A stretch of 60,703 nucleotides of DNA from Gammaproteobacteria bacterium (GTDB lineage: Bacteria; Pseudomonadota; Gammaproteobacteria; Steroidobacterales; Woeseiaceae), in the NCBI GenBank assembly GCA_009937615.1, contig JAACFB010000016.1:1-60703 (forward strand), written 5' to 3'. Every line of letters starts with the position of its first letter. Within the stretch, counting starts at the first letter, position 1. A program made the translations under genes and the position numbers. Of the stretch, positions 29,086-37,443 are shown piece after piece. The notes under the pieces are model-generated. The model saw only the letters and a program-made list of their open reading frames with translations. It was not told the origin of the DNA and ran no database searches.

Positions 29086-29910
29086 ATGAGTAAGCGCACT
29101 GCATTCTTTCTGTCCGACCAGACCGGTGTCACCGCAGAAACTCTCGGACACAGTCTGCTCACGCAGTTTGATGCTCAGGAAATTCGGCAGGTGACTTTGC
29201 CATTTATAGATTCCGAAGACAAGGCGCGCGCGGCCGTGAGCAAGATCAACAAAGCAGGCGCCGACGAAGCCCTTCGCCCGATTGTCTTTTCGACCCTGGT
29301 GCAGCCCGAGTTTCGAGATATCATCCGGCAGGCAAACGGCCTGTATCTGGACATTTTTGATGTGTTTCTGGAACCGCTGGAGGCGGAGTTGCAGCAACTG
29401 TCGACACACGAATCCGGGCGGGCTCACGGCATGAGCGACATCAACGCCTACATGAAACGCATAGAAGCGACAAATTTCGCTTTGGCCAATGATGATGGCG
29501 GCATCAGCCGAAATTACGAAATGGCCGATGTCATTCTTGTGGGCGTTTCACGGTCGGGCAAGACGCCGACTTGCCTGTACCTTGCGCTTCAGTATGGCGT
29601 CTATGCAGCAAATTATCCGCTCACCGAGGAAGAATTCGAGGCGGGGTTGTTGCCCGACTTCTTAATCCAACAAAAGCACAAGTTATTCGGCTTGACGATT
29701 GCGCCGGAACGGCTGAAACATATACGCAAGGAACGCCGGCCGCTTGGTCGATATTCGTCGGCACAGCAGGTGCGTTACGAATTGCGGGAGTCTGAAAAGA
29801 TTTTCAAGAAATACGGGATTCCCAGCGTTGACACCACCGAATTCTCGATAGAGGAAATCGCGAGCAGGATTCTTGACAGTACAGGCGTCGACCGGCGCGT
29901 ACGACCCTGA
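29086..29910 (+). CDS. ppsR: PEP synthase regulatory kinase/phosphorylase
   Basis: A 274-residue bifunctional protein (DUF299 family) that inactivates PEP synthase by ADP-dependent phosphorylation and reactivates it by phosphorolysis. AFFLSDQTGVTAETLGHSLL at the N-terminus and the P-loop GVSRSGKTPTCLYLA are diagnostic. The start at 29086 gives the normal N-terminus. The longest frame would run into ppsA. Only about 95 bases separate the two divergent start codons. Confidence 0.95.
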   Translation: MSKRTAFFLSDQTGVTAETLGHSLLTQFDAQEIRQVTLPFIDSEDKARAAVSKINKAGADEALRPIVFSTLVQPEFRDIIRQANGLYLDIFDVFLEPLEAELQQLSTHESGRAHGMSDINAYMKRIEATNFALANDDGGISRNYEMADVILVGVSRSGKTPTCLYLALQYGVYAANYPLTEEEFEAGLLPDFLIQQKHKLFGLTIAPERLKHIRKERRPLGRYSSAQQVRYELRESEKIFKKYGIPSVDTTEFSIEEIASRILDSTGVDRRVRP

Positions 29911-29988
29911 TTTAGGCTTCACACAACCCCGGATTGGAACGGCATTTGCAAGGCTTATGCGGTCCGGTCGCTGTGCTATATTGTCGGC

Positions 29989-30453
29989 ATGTTTCTCGAA
30001 TACCAGCTCGTACCGCAGACAACGATCAAGCCGAGAAGTTTTGTCGGGCTGATGGCTTTGTACGAGAGCAACTTCCTGCGTCTCTTGCAGCTGATCCCCG
30101 AACTGGAGCAGCTTGACGGTTGTTTTCGGTCGAGGATCGCAGGTGATTGCGATCTGCACGTCTCCATCCTGGAGCGCAGCCGGTACACAGTAACGTTGTC
30201 GTTGACCTACCTGTTCGATTTACCGGACGGCAAGGTAGCGGATCCGGATATGACAGTGAGGGTCTATCTCGATGGTCGGTTGGCGGAGTCGATGAGTTTC
30301 AGTGGGCAGCCCGTCCACGAGGAGTTGCGTCGACTGGCAAAGACGGATGGTCGCGCGCTTGGAGCGCGCTGGAAACGGAACGTCGTGCTGAACAAGTGGC
30401 TGGAATACCTGATCGACCAGGGACACCTGGTTTTGGATCGATCGCCGGCTTAG
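29989..30453 (+). CDS. DUF1249 protein (YqiB-like)
   Basis: A 154-residue cytosolic protein. KPRSFVGLMALYESNFLRLLQLIPEL at the N-terminus and ARWKRNVVLNKWLEYLIDQGHLV near the end match DUF1249. Its function is unknown. TATATT at 29978-29983 is too close to the ATG to be a promoter for this start, so the gene may start transcription further upstream or be co-transcribed with ppsR. Confidence 0.82.
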   Translation: MFLEYQLVPQTTIKPRSFVGLMALYESNFLRLLQLIPELEQLDGCFRSRIAGDCDLHVSILERSRYTVTLSLTYLFDLPDGKVADPDMTVRVYLDGRLAESMSFSGQPVHEELRRLAKTDGRALGARWKRNVVLNKWLEYLIDQGHLVLDRSPA

Positions 30454-30564
30454 GATCGAGTCTGATTTCCGCCGATTGCTAACCTGCTGACCAGGCACAA
30501 ATTCAGCGTTCGACAGCAGGGCAGCCCTGGAATACGGCTGCTTCGACGTGAGATAAATGCCGGT

Positions 30565-31026
30565 TCAGATGTCGAGTCGGTACATTTGCCGCCGGAAACG
30601 CGGCAATTCTTCAGTCGCAACGCCGGGCAACCGGGTAGCCGTCGGCGGGAGCGCGATGGGCTTCTGCTCGGGTTCGTCACCCGGTAGAGCTTGGTCAGGT
30701 GTTTCTTCCTCGCCAAAGATTTCATCCAGCAATCTGCCCGTCGCTGGCGCAGCCGGCGAAGCAGGCCCACTGGCAGTTTCGACGTCGCCCTCGGTGACGG
30801 CGCTCTTGATAGCGCCGGACTCGGTCCCTCGATGCTCTGGATCGATGACCCGGAAGGGTTCGGAAGTAACTTCAGGTAACGAGCGAGTCTCGTCTATCTG
30901 AATACGATCCGAACCAATCCCGTTCGAAGCCGAGGCGCCGGCACTGCAGGCTAGCAAAAAGACGGTGGGGACAGCCGCGCCGACGATATCGCGCAGGCCC
31001 TTTGCTCCTGATAGACGTGCTGACAC
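30565..31026 (-). CDS. Unknown small lipoprotein
   Basis: A 153-residue protein starting at GTG with a GGAGAG ribosome binding site about five bases upstream. The N-terminus is basic and then hydrophobic, ending in the lipobox FLLAC near residue 27. The rest is acidic and Pro/Glu-rich, with no domain I recognise (RLLDEIFGEEETPDQALPGDEP). It has its own promoter with an embedded palindrome (31056-31095) and follows prc on the same strand. Translation signals are good, so I think it is real. Confidence 0.65.
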   Translation of the reverse strand: MSARLSGAKGLRDIVGAAVPTVFLLACSAGASASNGIGSDRIQIDETRSLPEVTSEPFRVIDPEHRGTESGAIKSAVTEGDVETASGPASPAAPATGRLLDEIFGEEETPDQALPGDEPEQKPIALPPTATRLPGVATEELPRFRRQMYRLDI

Positions 31027-31055
31027 TGGCTCTCCGATACGTTAATTTCGACCTA

Positions 31056-31095
31056 GTGTTATGGTGAAGTATAACACCAATATGCCTTTACGCAA
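31056..31095 (-). promoter_or_regulatory. Promoter with embedded palindrome ahead of the small lipoprotein gene
   Basis: On the minus strand, TTGCGT (31090-31095) and TATACT (31068-31073) are separated by 16 bases, about 40 bases before the GTG at 31026. A perfect 7-bp inverted repeat (GTGTTAT at 31056-31062, ATAACAC at 31071-31077) overlaps the -10 box. A repressor bound there would block RNA polymerase. Confidence 0.5.
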
Positions 31096-31098
31096 GCA

Positions 31099-33216
31099 TC
31101 ACGAATCGGGCGCTATACGAGCCGTTTGCGGGGGCACTGTCTGTATTTCGCGCAGTACGGCCAAGTCTGTAACAATGCCGGCCGCCTGGTCAAGCTGGAC
31201 ATCCGGACGGTCCTCGTCCTCGAGGTCCTCGAGGCTCTCAATGGGCTCAAGATTCAGCGCACTGCGCCGCTGATTTTCGAGTTTCAGCGCGCGCTCCAGG
31301 TTTGCCTCACGCTGTTCGCGACGAGACTCGATGTTCAGTGATACCGTTATCTGGGATCGGGACTCACGGTCTTCCTCGATAAACTGCGTCAGATATTGAT
31401 AATTCGGGTCCTCTTTCGCGCGCGCAGAGTGATTTACGGTCAGTGACTGAATCGTATTGTCCAATGGCGCGCCAGCACGAAAACGAGTTGTCTGAATCGT
31501 ATCCCAGGGCAACGCGGTTTCACGCACGCTTTCGCCGATTTGATCGGCATCGATGGGCGAGGGCAACGGTATGTCGGGAGCGACGCCGCGATGCTGTGTG
31601 CTTTCGCCGGTTACTCGATAGTACTTGCCAATCGTCAGCGTCAGTTGGCCAAAGCTATCGTCACCCTCCGGCTGTCGGTACTGGTCGAGCGAATACAGGT
31701 TCTGGACGGTGCCTTTCCCGAAAGTCGTTTGGCCGATTATGACGCCGCGAGCATAGTCCTGAATTGCGGCCGCGAAAATTTCAGAAGCGGATGCGCTGAA
31801 GCGATTGATCAGTACTGCCAACGGTCCATTGTAAGCAACTCGCGCGACCGGATCAGGGTCATCAAGGCGGCTTATACGCCCGTTGGCATTGCGCAGTTGT
31901 ACGACCGGTCCATTGTCGATGAACAGGCCCGACAGCGCCGTGGCTTCCGTCAGGTGACCACCACCATTATCGCGCAGGTCGATGATAAGGCCGTCAATGC
32001 CTTCCTCTTCAAGCTCGCTGATCAGGCGCTTCACATCCTTGGTCGTGCTCGTGTAATCCTTGTCGCCTGTGCTCAGCGCCCGGTAGTCACGATAAAAACT
32101 CGGTACGTCAATTACACCGATTCGCCAGTCACGGCCGTCGCGCGGAATTGTAATAATGTTGCTCTTAGCGGCTTGCTCCTCGAGCTTGACCTGCCCACGC
32201 GTCAGGCTGATCTCCTTGTCACTGTTGCCGGGAAGGGCGCCCGCCGGAATAATCTGCAGACGCACAACGGTATCGGCCGGGCCGCGAATCAGATCGACCA
32301 CATCGTCTAAGCGCCAGCCGATTACGTCGACCATTTCGCCGTCAACGCCCTGCGCCACACCGGTTATCCTGTCCTTTGGCTTCAGTGAACCATCGATAGA
32401 AGCCGGCCCGCCGGGAATGATGTTGATGATCTGAACGTAGTCGTCCTCGGTTTGCAGGGACGCGCCAATCCCAAAATACGACAGGCTCATCTGGATGCGA
32501 TATTCCTCCGAGTTCCGTGGGGACAGGTAACTGGAGTGCGGATCCAGCGTATGAGCGAATGCGTTCATGAACGTTTCGAATACGTCATCATTTTTTATCT
32601 GTTGCATTCGCTTTAAATAACGACTGTAGCGCTTCCTGAGAACGTCACTGGATTCCTCCCAGGGCTTTTCGGCCAGTGCCAGATTCAGCGCATCGTTCTT
32701 TACCCGTTTTCGCCAGATTTCGTCAAGCTCGGCTGAAGTGACTGCCCAGGGAGATTCGGTGCGGTCGAACTGGTAGTCTTCGTCGATCGAAAAATCGGGT
32801 TCGGTATCCAGCTGCTTGAGCGCGAATTCGAACCTTTCGCGGACGCGAGTTCGATAGACATCGAACATTTCGAAGACCGGGTCGAGCGGTTTGCTTCGCA
32901 CGATATCGTCAAGGTCGAAACGGTATTGCTCGAAAAACTCGATGTCGCTCGCCAGGAAATACATCCGGTTCCGGTCGAGTTCATCAATATAACGGTCCAT
33001 GACCTGCGATGACAGGTCATCGTCGACCGCGACATGCAGATAGTGTGACTTCTGAATAAACTGGGTGATTAATTCGCCTATATTTTCGTGTCGGGGGTCA
33101 GGCTGCAGCGATTCTTCCGCAATTACCGTCTCAGTGCTTGCGAGTCCTGATATTGCCTGCAGAGCGAGTACTGATCCAAAGAGCCAGCGGAAACGGCGGG
33201 GTCCAAGTGTGCTCAA
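31099..33216 (-). CDS. prc: Tail-specific periplasmic protease (C-terminal processing peptidase, S41)
   Basis: A 705-residue envelope protease with a signal peptide, a long helical N-terminal domain, a PDZ domain (SLSYFGIGASLQTEDDYVQIINIIPGGPA), the S41 catalytic core with FSASASEIFA (Ser) and QTTFGKGTVQN (Lys), and a C-terminal helical extension. It degrades misfolded or targeted periplasmic proteins. The start is a TTG: TTG at 33228 is in frame but GGAG lies after it, so TTG at 33214-33216 with GGAG six bases upstream is better. It has no gene immediately upstream. Confidence 0.93.
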   Translation of the reverse strand: MSTLGPRRFRWLFGSVLALQAISGLASTETVIAEESLQPDPRHENIGELITQFIQKSHYLHVAVDDDLSSQVMDRYIDELDRNRMYFLASDIEFFEQYRFDLDDIVRSKPLDPVFEMFDVYRTRVRERFEFALKQLDTEPDFSIDEDYQFDRTESPWAVTSAELDEIWRKRVKNDALNLALAEKPWEESSDVLRKRYSRYLKRMQQIKNDDVFETFMNAFAHTLDPHSSYLSPRNSEEYRIQMSLSYFGIGASLQTEDDYVQIINIIPGGPASIDGSLKPKDRITGVAQGVDGEMVDVIGWRLDDVVDLIRGPADTVVRLQIIPAGALPGNSDKEISLTRGQVKLEEQAAKSNIITIPRDGRDWRIGVIDVPSFYRDYRALSTGDKDYTSTTKDVKRLISELEEEGIDGLIIDLRDNGGGHLTEATALSGLFIDNGPVVQLRNANGRISRLDDPDPVARVAYNGPLAVLINRFSASASEIFAAAIQDYARGVIIGQTTFGKGTVQNLYSLDQYRQPEGDDSFGQLTLTIGKYYRVTGESTQHRGVAPDIPLPSPIDADQIGESVRETALPWDTIQTTRFRAGAPLDNTIQSLTVNHSARAKEDPNYQYLTQFIEEDRESRSQITVSLNIESRREQREANLERALKLENQRRSALNLEPIESLEDLEDEDRPDVQLDQAAGIVTDLAVLREIQTVPPQTARIAPDS

Positions 33217-33228
33217 ATCCTTCTCCAA

Positions 33229-33726
33229 CAGAAGCTTGCGATCGTGTGGTTATAAAGCCAAGCACACAAGGCTAGATGCCCGATGCGCATTGTTCAAGGG
33301 TCTGGTCGGCATTACAGCATATGTTCAGGTCCATAACTTTTCCTAAATGGATAAATTTACATACGGCCACTGATTCTTCATAAAGGCAGAGCGCCATACT
33401 CCTGCGCCGATCTACCGCCAACCATCCAGTGGTGCTAATCGTGTCCCTCGTTCATGCGGGCGATTGCACATCCCTGCGATTTGCACTCCGGCGGCCAGCG
33501 CCTGGTGTGCGGCTCTCCTTCGGTATGACCGCGATCTTAGTAACGAGTTTCTCGCCGGCGCTAAAAAATCTCGAGATATGGCGTGGTTCCAAGCTGCAAA
33601 GGGGCCAAATGCGGTGGGCGCAGCCAGGTGTTTTCTGTTCAGGCCGCCGAGCGGGGACTATTCACAAGTATGCACCGACGAAGCATTAGCGAGGACGGGT
33701 GCGTTACGGTCCCGGTCAGTTTTGAC
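33229..33726. other. About 500 bp without a convincing gene
   Basis: The stretch between prc and the DUF1232 gene contains only short overlapping plus-strand frames (33429-33689, 33464-33730) with no signal peptide, known motif or ribosome binding site. I see no RNA gene or terminator hairpin. It must contain the promoter of prc, but I cannot place it. Confidence 0.6.
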
Positions 33727-34290
33727 CTAGTCGATGAGTCGCGGTCCGGCTGCTCCTCCTGCACGCTGCAGGCTGCGTTTTCGGCGTCGCCGCATTCGGG
33801 ACTGCAGTTCCTTGCGGCGATTATCCAGCCAGTCCTCGCGGCTGACCGTGGCTTTAGCGCCGGCGTCGCCGCGAACGCTGTCGCGAAAATCGCAGAAATC
33901 TCGATAAGCGTCGATTTCATGTTTCAACTCGCGGACAACGAGTTCGACCATGATCGCGTCGTCGAGAAAACCAAGGCCAGGGATGTGGTCCGGAATGAGG
34001 TCGTCGGGTTCCGCAAAATAGGCCAGGGCATTAAGTACCCGTCCTGCGTCCTTGTGTGGCAAGCGCCATTCCAGGTCGGTGATCATGGCGATCATCAGGC
34101 GCAGGTTCTGAAGGCGCTCAACGATAAATCCAGGCGCGCTGTCGTCGCCGATGTCGACCAGCAGCTGTTCCGCGATTGCGACGATTTCCTCCGGTGTCAT
34201 CCGGGTCGCAGCGTTCCGTGCTTCCTGCATGATGAGTCGAAAGTGCAGGAGATCCGCGTCGGTCAATTCAAACGATACCCGCATATTCAT
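33727..34290 (-). CDS. DUF1232 (YkvA-like) protein
   Basis: A 187-residue protein. The block GRVLNALAYFAEPDDLIPDHIPGLGFLDDAIMV is the DUF1232 signature (a buried segment often annotated as membrane-associated), followed by an Arg-rich C-terminus. Its function is unknown. It is the last gene of a seven-gene minus-strand block that includes the FHA and AAA+ genes. Confidence 0.85.
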   Translation of the reverse strand: MNMRVSFELTDADLLHFRLIMQEARNAATRMTPEEIVAIAEQLLVDIGDDSAPGFIVERLQNLRLMIAMITDLEWRLPHKDAGRVLNALAYFAEPDDLIPDHIPGLGFLDDAIMVELVVRELKHEIDAYRDFCDFRDSVRGDAGAKATVSREDWLDNRRKELQSRMRRRRKRSLQRAGGAAGPRLID

Positions 34291-34403
34291 TGTCGCTGGC
34301 CGATTAGGTCCCGATTCGTCTAACAGCTACGCAGATTAGCACGATCTGCACTGCGATCCAGCCGTGCGGCTTCTCCAGCGGCTGCAGGTTATCGCGACAG
34401 GTA

Positions 34404-34790
34404 TTAGTTGCGGAAACGCTTGTCCCAGTTCCTGGAACGATCAAACTGACCCGTATTGTAGGGGTCGATGCCGATATCATCGTCGGTATCGATGGCGGAC
34501 TCGTCGATGATCTTCAAGGTGTCATGAGTTCCGGAGTCCTCGCGGACGTACTTCTTGCGGACAAACACGTTCTTGCCGGGCCCAAGATCGTCCAGTGTTC
34601 CCTCGACGTGCGGATCCAGTTTGACCAAATCGGGCTTACTTTTCGGCGCGGCCTGTGCCGGACGGACCGATGGTTGCAGATTGTGTGCGCCGGACTTCAG
34701 CATGTAGGCCCCTGTTTGGCCAAGGTCTCTATGAGACGGCGGCTGTTCAGCGGCTATTTTTTTCCTGGCCCAGTTAAAAAGCCGTTTCAT
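34404..34790 (-). CDS. Unrecognised 128-residue soluble protein
   Basis: A basic N-terminus (MKRLFNWARKKI), a Pro/Ala/Lys-rich middle and a charged C-terminal block with DDIGIDPYNTGQFDRSRNWD. No signal peptide or membrane segment. I recognise no family. The start has AGGAA a few bases upstream, and a promoter with a CRP-type site is visible ahead of it (34865-34946), so expression may be cAMP-dependent. Confidence 0.7.
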   Translation of the reverse strand: MKRLFNWARKKIAAEQPPSHRDLGQTGAYMLKSGAHNLQPSVRPAQAAPKSKPDLVKLDPHVEGTLDDLGPGKNVFVRKKYVREDSGTHDTLKIIDESAIDTDDDIGIDPYNTGQFDRSRNWDKRFRN

Positions 34791-34864
34791 GTTCGTTTCC
34801 TGTCAGTCTCGTTGGAAGGCGTTCAGCTTTGGCAACTATACGGTGCGGCCACAACTTGAACCCA

Positions 34865-34894
34865 ATAATAGTGACATAACACCTGAAAAAGCAA
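34865..34894 (-). promoter_or_regulatory. Promoter for the 128-residue protein gene
   Basis: On the minus strand, TTGCTT (34889-34894) and TATTAT (34865-34870) are 18 bases apart, about 75 bases before the start codon. The -10 box matches the consensus at five of six positions. Confidence 0.5.
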
Positions 34895-34916
34895 TGCTAG
34901 ATGGTTGTTTAGAAAT

Positions 34917-34946
34917 AGGAAAGTGTGACAGGAATCACATTTTCCT
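34917..34946. promoter_or_regulatory. CRP-type palindrome
   Basis: TGTGA and TCACA at 34924-34928 and 34935-34939 with exactly six bases between, inside a 12-bp near-perfect inverted repeat (AGGAAAGTGTGA against AGGAAAATGTGA when reversed). This is the CRP/Vfr consensus. Its centre lies about 73 bases upstream of the likely transcription start of the 34404-34790 gene, a distance typical of class I activation. Confidence 0.6.
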
Positions 34947-34972
34947 GTTCCGGCGGCTAACCCTGGCGGCGA

Positions 34973-35257
34973 TTATTCGGACGGGTTGCTGAAATAGCGC
35001 CAGCCGAAAACGGTCAGCCGTACCAGCTGCCAGGTCAGGTAGGGAGAGAGGACCAGGAAACACGCGGCGGGTCGCCCTGCGAGAAAGTTGTCGATCAACT
35101 CGCCGAAAAAGTGCCCGTAACCGTAGCCACCGTAGTGACCAAACACGTTTTGGCCCACCAGAAATATAGCGACCGGCAGTAGAGCGAGACCGAAAAACAG
35201 CAAGACGAGCATCAGGGCTGCCTCTTTGCGCAAGACTTCTTTTCGAGAATGATCCAC
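34973..35257 (-). CDS. Small membrane protein
   Basis: 94 residues, starting at GTG. Two hydrophobic helices (about 14-36 and 60-82) with a His/Gly/Tyr-rich stretch between (FGHYGGYGYGHFFGE). No family recognised. It follows another small membrane-protein gene on the same strand, 96 bases downstream. It could be a subunit of a membrane complex with the FHA protein upstream. Confidence 0.55.
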   Translation of the reverse strand: MDHSRKEVLRKEAALMLVLLFFGLALLPVAIFLVGQNVFGHYGGYGYGHFFGELIDNFLAGRPAACFLVLSPYLTWQLVRLTVFGWRYFSNPSE

Positions 35258-35353
35258 TGTCTTAAGGGCCGCAGCCTCGGCGAACTTGAGTTCGTATCGT
35301 TGCCCACGGGATCACAAAGATCAAGTTCGGGCTGGAACGCGGCCTGGTATAGC

Positions 35354-35653
35354 TCAATCGGCCGATTTCTCGCTGTTTTTCCGGGCAAGTCGGCGTTTGC
35401 GATAGATGAGCACACCCATGTGGAGGCAGGCGGCGGAAAACAACAGGTAGTGCGGCAGTATCCAGAGCCACGTACTGATGTAGATTGTTGCGAACAAGGC
35501 AAGGGCGCCAGCCGCGATATAGAAAAAAGGCAGAGCGCTGTATATCAGCTTGGGTAGCCAGATCTTCCGTGACAGCAGTGAGCCGGAAACGGGGGCGATC
35601 AGTTGTGTCTCGCACAGCCTGGCCGGTTGCTTCGCCGAACTACTGATCATCAT
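35354..35653 (-). CDS. Small two-helix membrane protein
   Basis: 99 residues with two helices (about residues 32-60 and 62-83) and a basic C-terminus (YRKRRLARKNSEK). Two consecutive ATG codons are at the start. No family recognised. It lies 110 bases after the FHA gene on the same strand and so is likely part of its transcription unit. Confidence 0.6.
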   Translation of the reverse strand: MMISSSAKQPARLCETQLIAPVSGSLLSRKIWLPKLIYSALPFFYIAAGALALFATIYISTWLWILPHYLLFSAACLHMGVLIYRKRRLARKNSEKSAD

Positions 35654-35763
35654 GATCCCATTGCATTCCTTTGCAGGGTATCGGGAAGTCTATTTTTTGC
35701 GGCCGTAAAAGTCCGTGACTGCGCTCACAGTCTGGACAAATCGACTAAGAGACGGTTATTCGC

Positions 35764-37353
35764 TCAGGCCTCGCGCTTCGGGCGCTCTTCATACCGAAAC
35801 TTGGCCGTACCGATTCCGACGATATCCCCATTTTTGAGGAAATGCTCGGTAATCGGCTGGCCGTTGACGAAAACGCCGTTCTTGCTGCCCCAGTTGACGA
35901 CTCGGGTGACTTCGCCTTCCGTAACGAGAACCGCGTGGCGGCGACTGATGTATTGGGCCTTCAGCTGAATATCGTTTTGCTCGGCACGGCCGATTGTCAG
36001 GCGGTCCTTGAAAAGAGGAAAGCGCAATTCCTGGCCCTCGATAGACCCGATCAACACTCTCGTTATGCGATCTTTTTCAGGTGTTTTCCGCTCGGATATC
36101 CGGTTCGACATCCGTTCATCCATGTCCTGAATGACGTTTTCGATCTGTTCGATGGATCCTATTTTCTCGGTTTTTTTCGCAAGTTCGGATAGCAAGCAGT
36201 TAATCGCCTCGCTCTTGTTATCGAGACGTTCCTTGAGTTCCTCTGCTTCATTCCGAAGCCTGCGATTCTCTTTTTCAAGCTGTTCGATGCGAGCTCCGCT
36301 GTCTTTGTCGGCCTGTTTCAGCATGCGCTCAAGCTCTATCCGGAATCCCTGTGTGGTCATGAGGTTGGACGCCAATTCCGCATTTTCCGACTCATTTTGC
36401 GCAATTGTTTCCTGCGCCTCACCGAGTTCAAAGCGTATCGTGCGTATCTCGTCGGCTTGTGCGGCTTTCAGATTTTCAATCTGCTGTCGCAACCGGGAAC
36501 TGGCGGCGCTTTCAGCATCGAACAGGGCATGCAGATTCTGAATTTCGTCGAGCGCTTGTGCCTGAGACTGCTGCAGATGCGCGCAAGTTTTCTGAGCCGC
36601 ATCGGCAACGGATTCGCTTTTCTGGAGCTGCTGTCGAATCCTATCCGCGTAGCGTTCCATACGCTCATACTTGTCGCGCAACTCCCTGATGAGGCTTGCG
36701 TTGCTCACCAGCTGGCCGGACTGTTCTGCGAGCAGCTTCAGGTACTGATCCGTTTTGTCTTGATTCAGAAGCTGTTGCAGTGCGTCTTTATCAATCTCCA
36801 GGTCAGTGATTCTCTGGCCCTGTTCCGCAATGGTCGCACGAAGCGTCTCGGCATCTATCTCATCGATTTCACCCTGCAGGCGATTAACCCCGTTACGAAG
36901 CTCCGTGATCAGTGCCTGCGAGTCATGCTGCGCGTCATTACCTTGTCGAATCTCTACCTTCAATGCTTTTATAGAGTCGTTACGTTTGCGCAGCAGTTTG
37001 TTTTTTCGGTCTAATTTTTGGGTGAGGTTATCGACCTGGCGGTTAAGCTCGTCGGTCAGTTCTTCTCGGGCGCGCATTTCGGTCTCGAGGCCCATCCAAC
37101 GCGAACGCAGCTGCTCGATGTCGTACTGGAGATTGTTGATCGTTTCCGAGCGAGATCGCAGTTCGGATCCGAGTTCGGAAGCGGAGATTTCGTGACCTTC
37201 ATCGTTTCCGTCAAACCGAGCCGTGTCTGCGGCCGACTCGAGGTCTACGTTATCCGGCAATTCCAAGTGATGCAGATCGAGCGCCTCGAGTTCCGCCGTA
37301 GGATCTTCATCCTCGAAGACTAATTCGTTGATGTTCTTATTTTCATTAGCCAT
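35764..37353 (-). CDS. FHA-domain protein with long coiled coil, paralogue B
   Basis: A 529-residue protein. Residues 9-24 carry NELVFEDEDPTAELEA, residues 60-410 are an almost continuous coiled coil, and residues 433-525 form an FHA domain (LTIGRAEQNDIQL, YISRRHAV, SKNGVFVNG). The N-terminal motif, the order of parts and the FHA core (DIxxKxxxxSRxHA) match paralogue A at 2331-3380, which has a shorter coiled coil. Thr19 in DPTAELE is conserved. A 13-base palindrome (37380-37392) lies just upstream. Its neighbours are the AAA+ ATPase upstream and two small membrane proteins downstream. Confidence 0.88.
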   Translation of the reverse strand: MANENKNINELVFEDEDPTAELEALDLHHLELPDNVDLESAADTARFDGNDEGHEISASELGSELRSRSETINNLQYDIEQLRSRWMGLETEMRAREELTDELNRQVDNLTQKLDRKNKLLRKRNDSIKALKVEIRQGNDAQHDSQALITELRNGVNRLQGEIDEIDAETLRATIAEQGQRITDLEIDKDALQQLLNQDKTDQYLKLLAEQSGQLVSNASLIRELRDKYERMERYADRIRQQLQKSESVADAAQKTCAHLQQSQAQALDEIQNLHALFDAESAASSRLRQQIENLKAAQADEIRTIRFELGEAQETIAQNESENAELASNLMTTQGFRIELERMLKQADKDSGARIEQLEKENRRLRNEAEELKERLDNKSEAINCLLSELAKKTEKIGSIEQIENVIQDMDERMSNRISERKTPEKDRITRVLIGSIEGQELRFPLFKDRLTIGRAEQNDIQLKAQYISRRHAVLVTEGEVTRVVNWGSKNGVFVNGQPITEHFLKNGDIVGIGTAKFRYEERPKREA

Positions 37354-37443
37354 GCGCTCAATACTAACACGCGCCTGAAGGCATTCAATGCCTCCTGGGA
37401 ACCAATGCGGCAGGAGCTTGAGTCGACCTGGAAAAGGGCTAAT

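Noticed and set aside
33583..34323. A 246-codon plus-strand frame opposite the DUF1232 gene.
   Set aside because: The minus-strand DUF1232 signature is clear, so this frame is a shadow.
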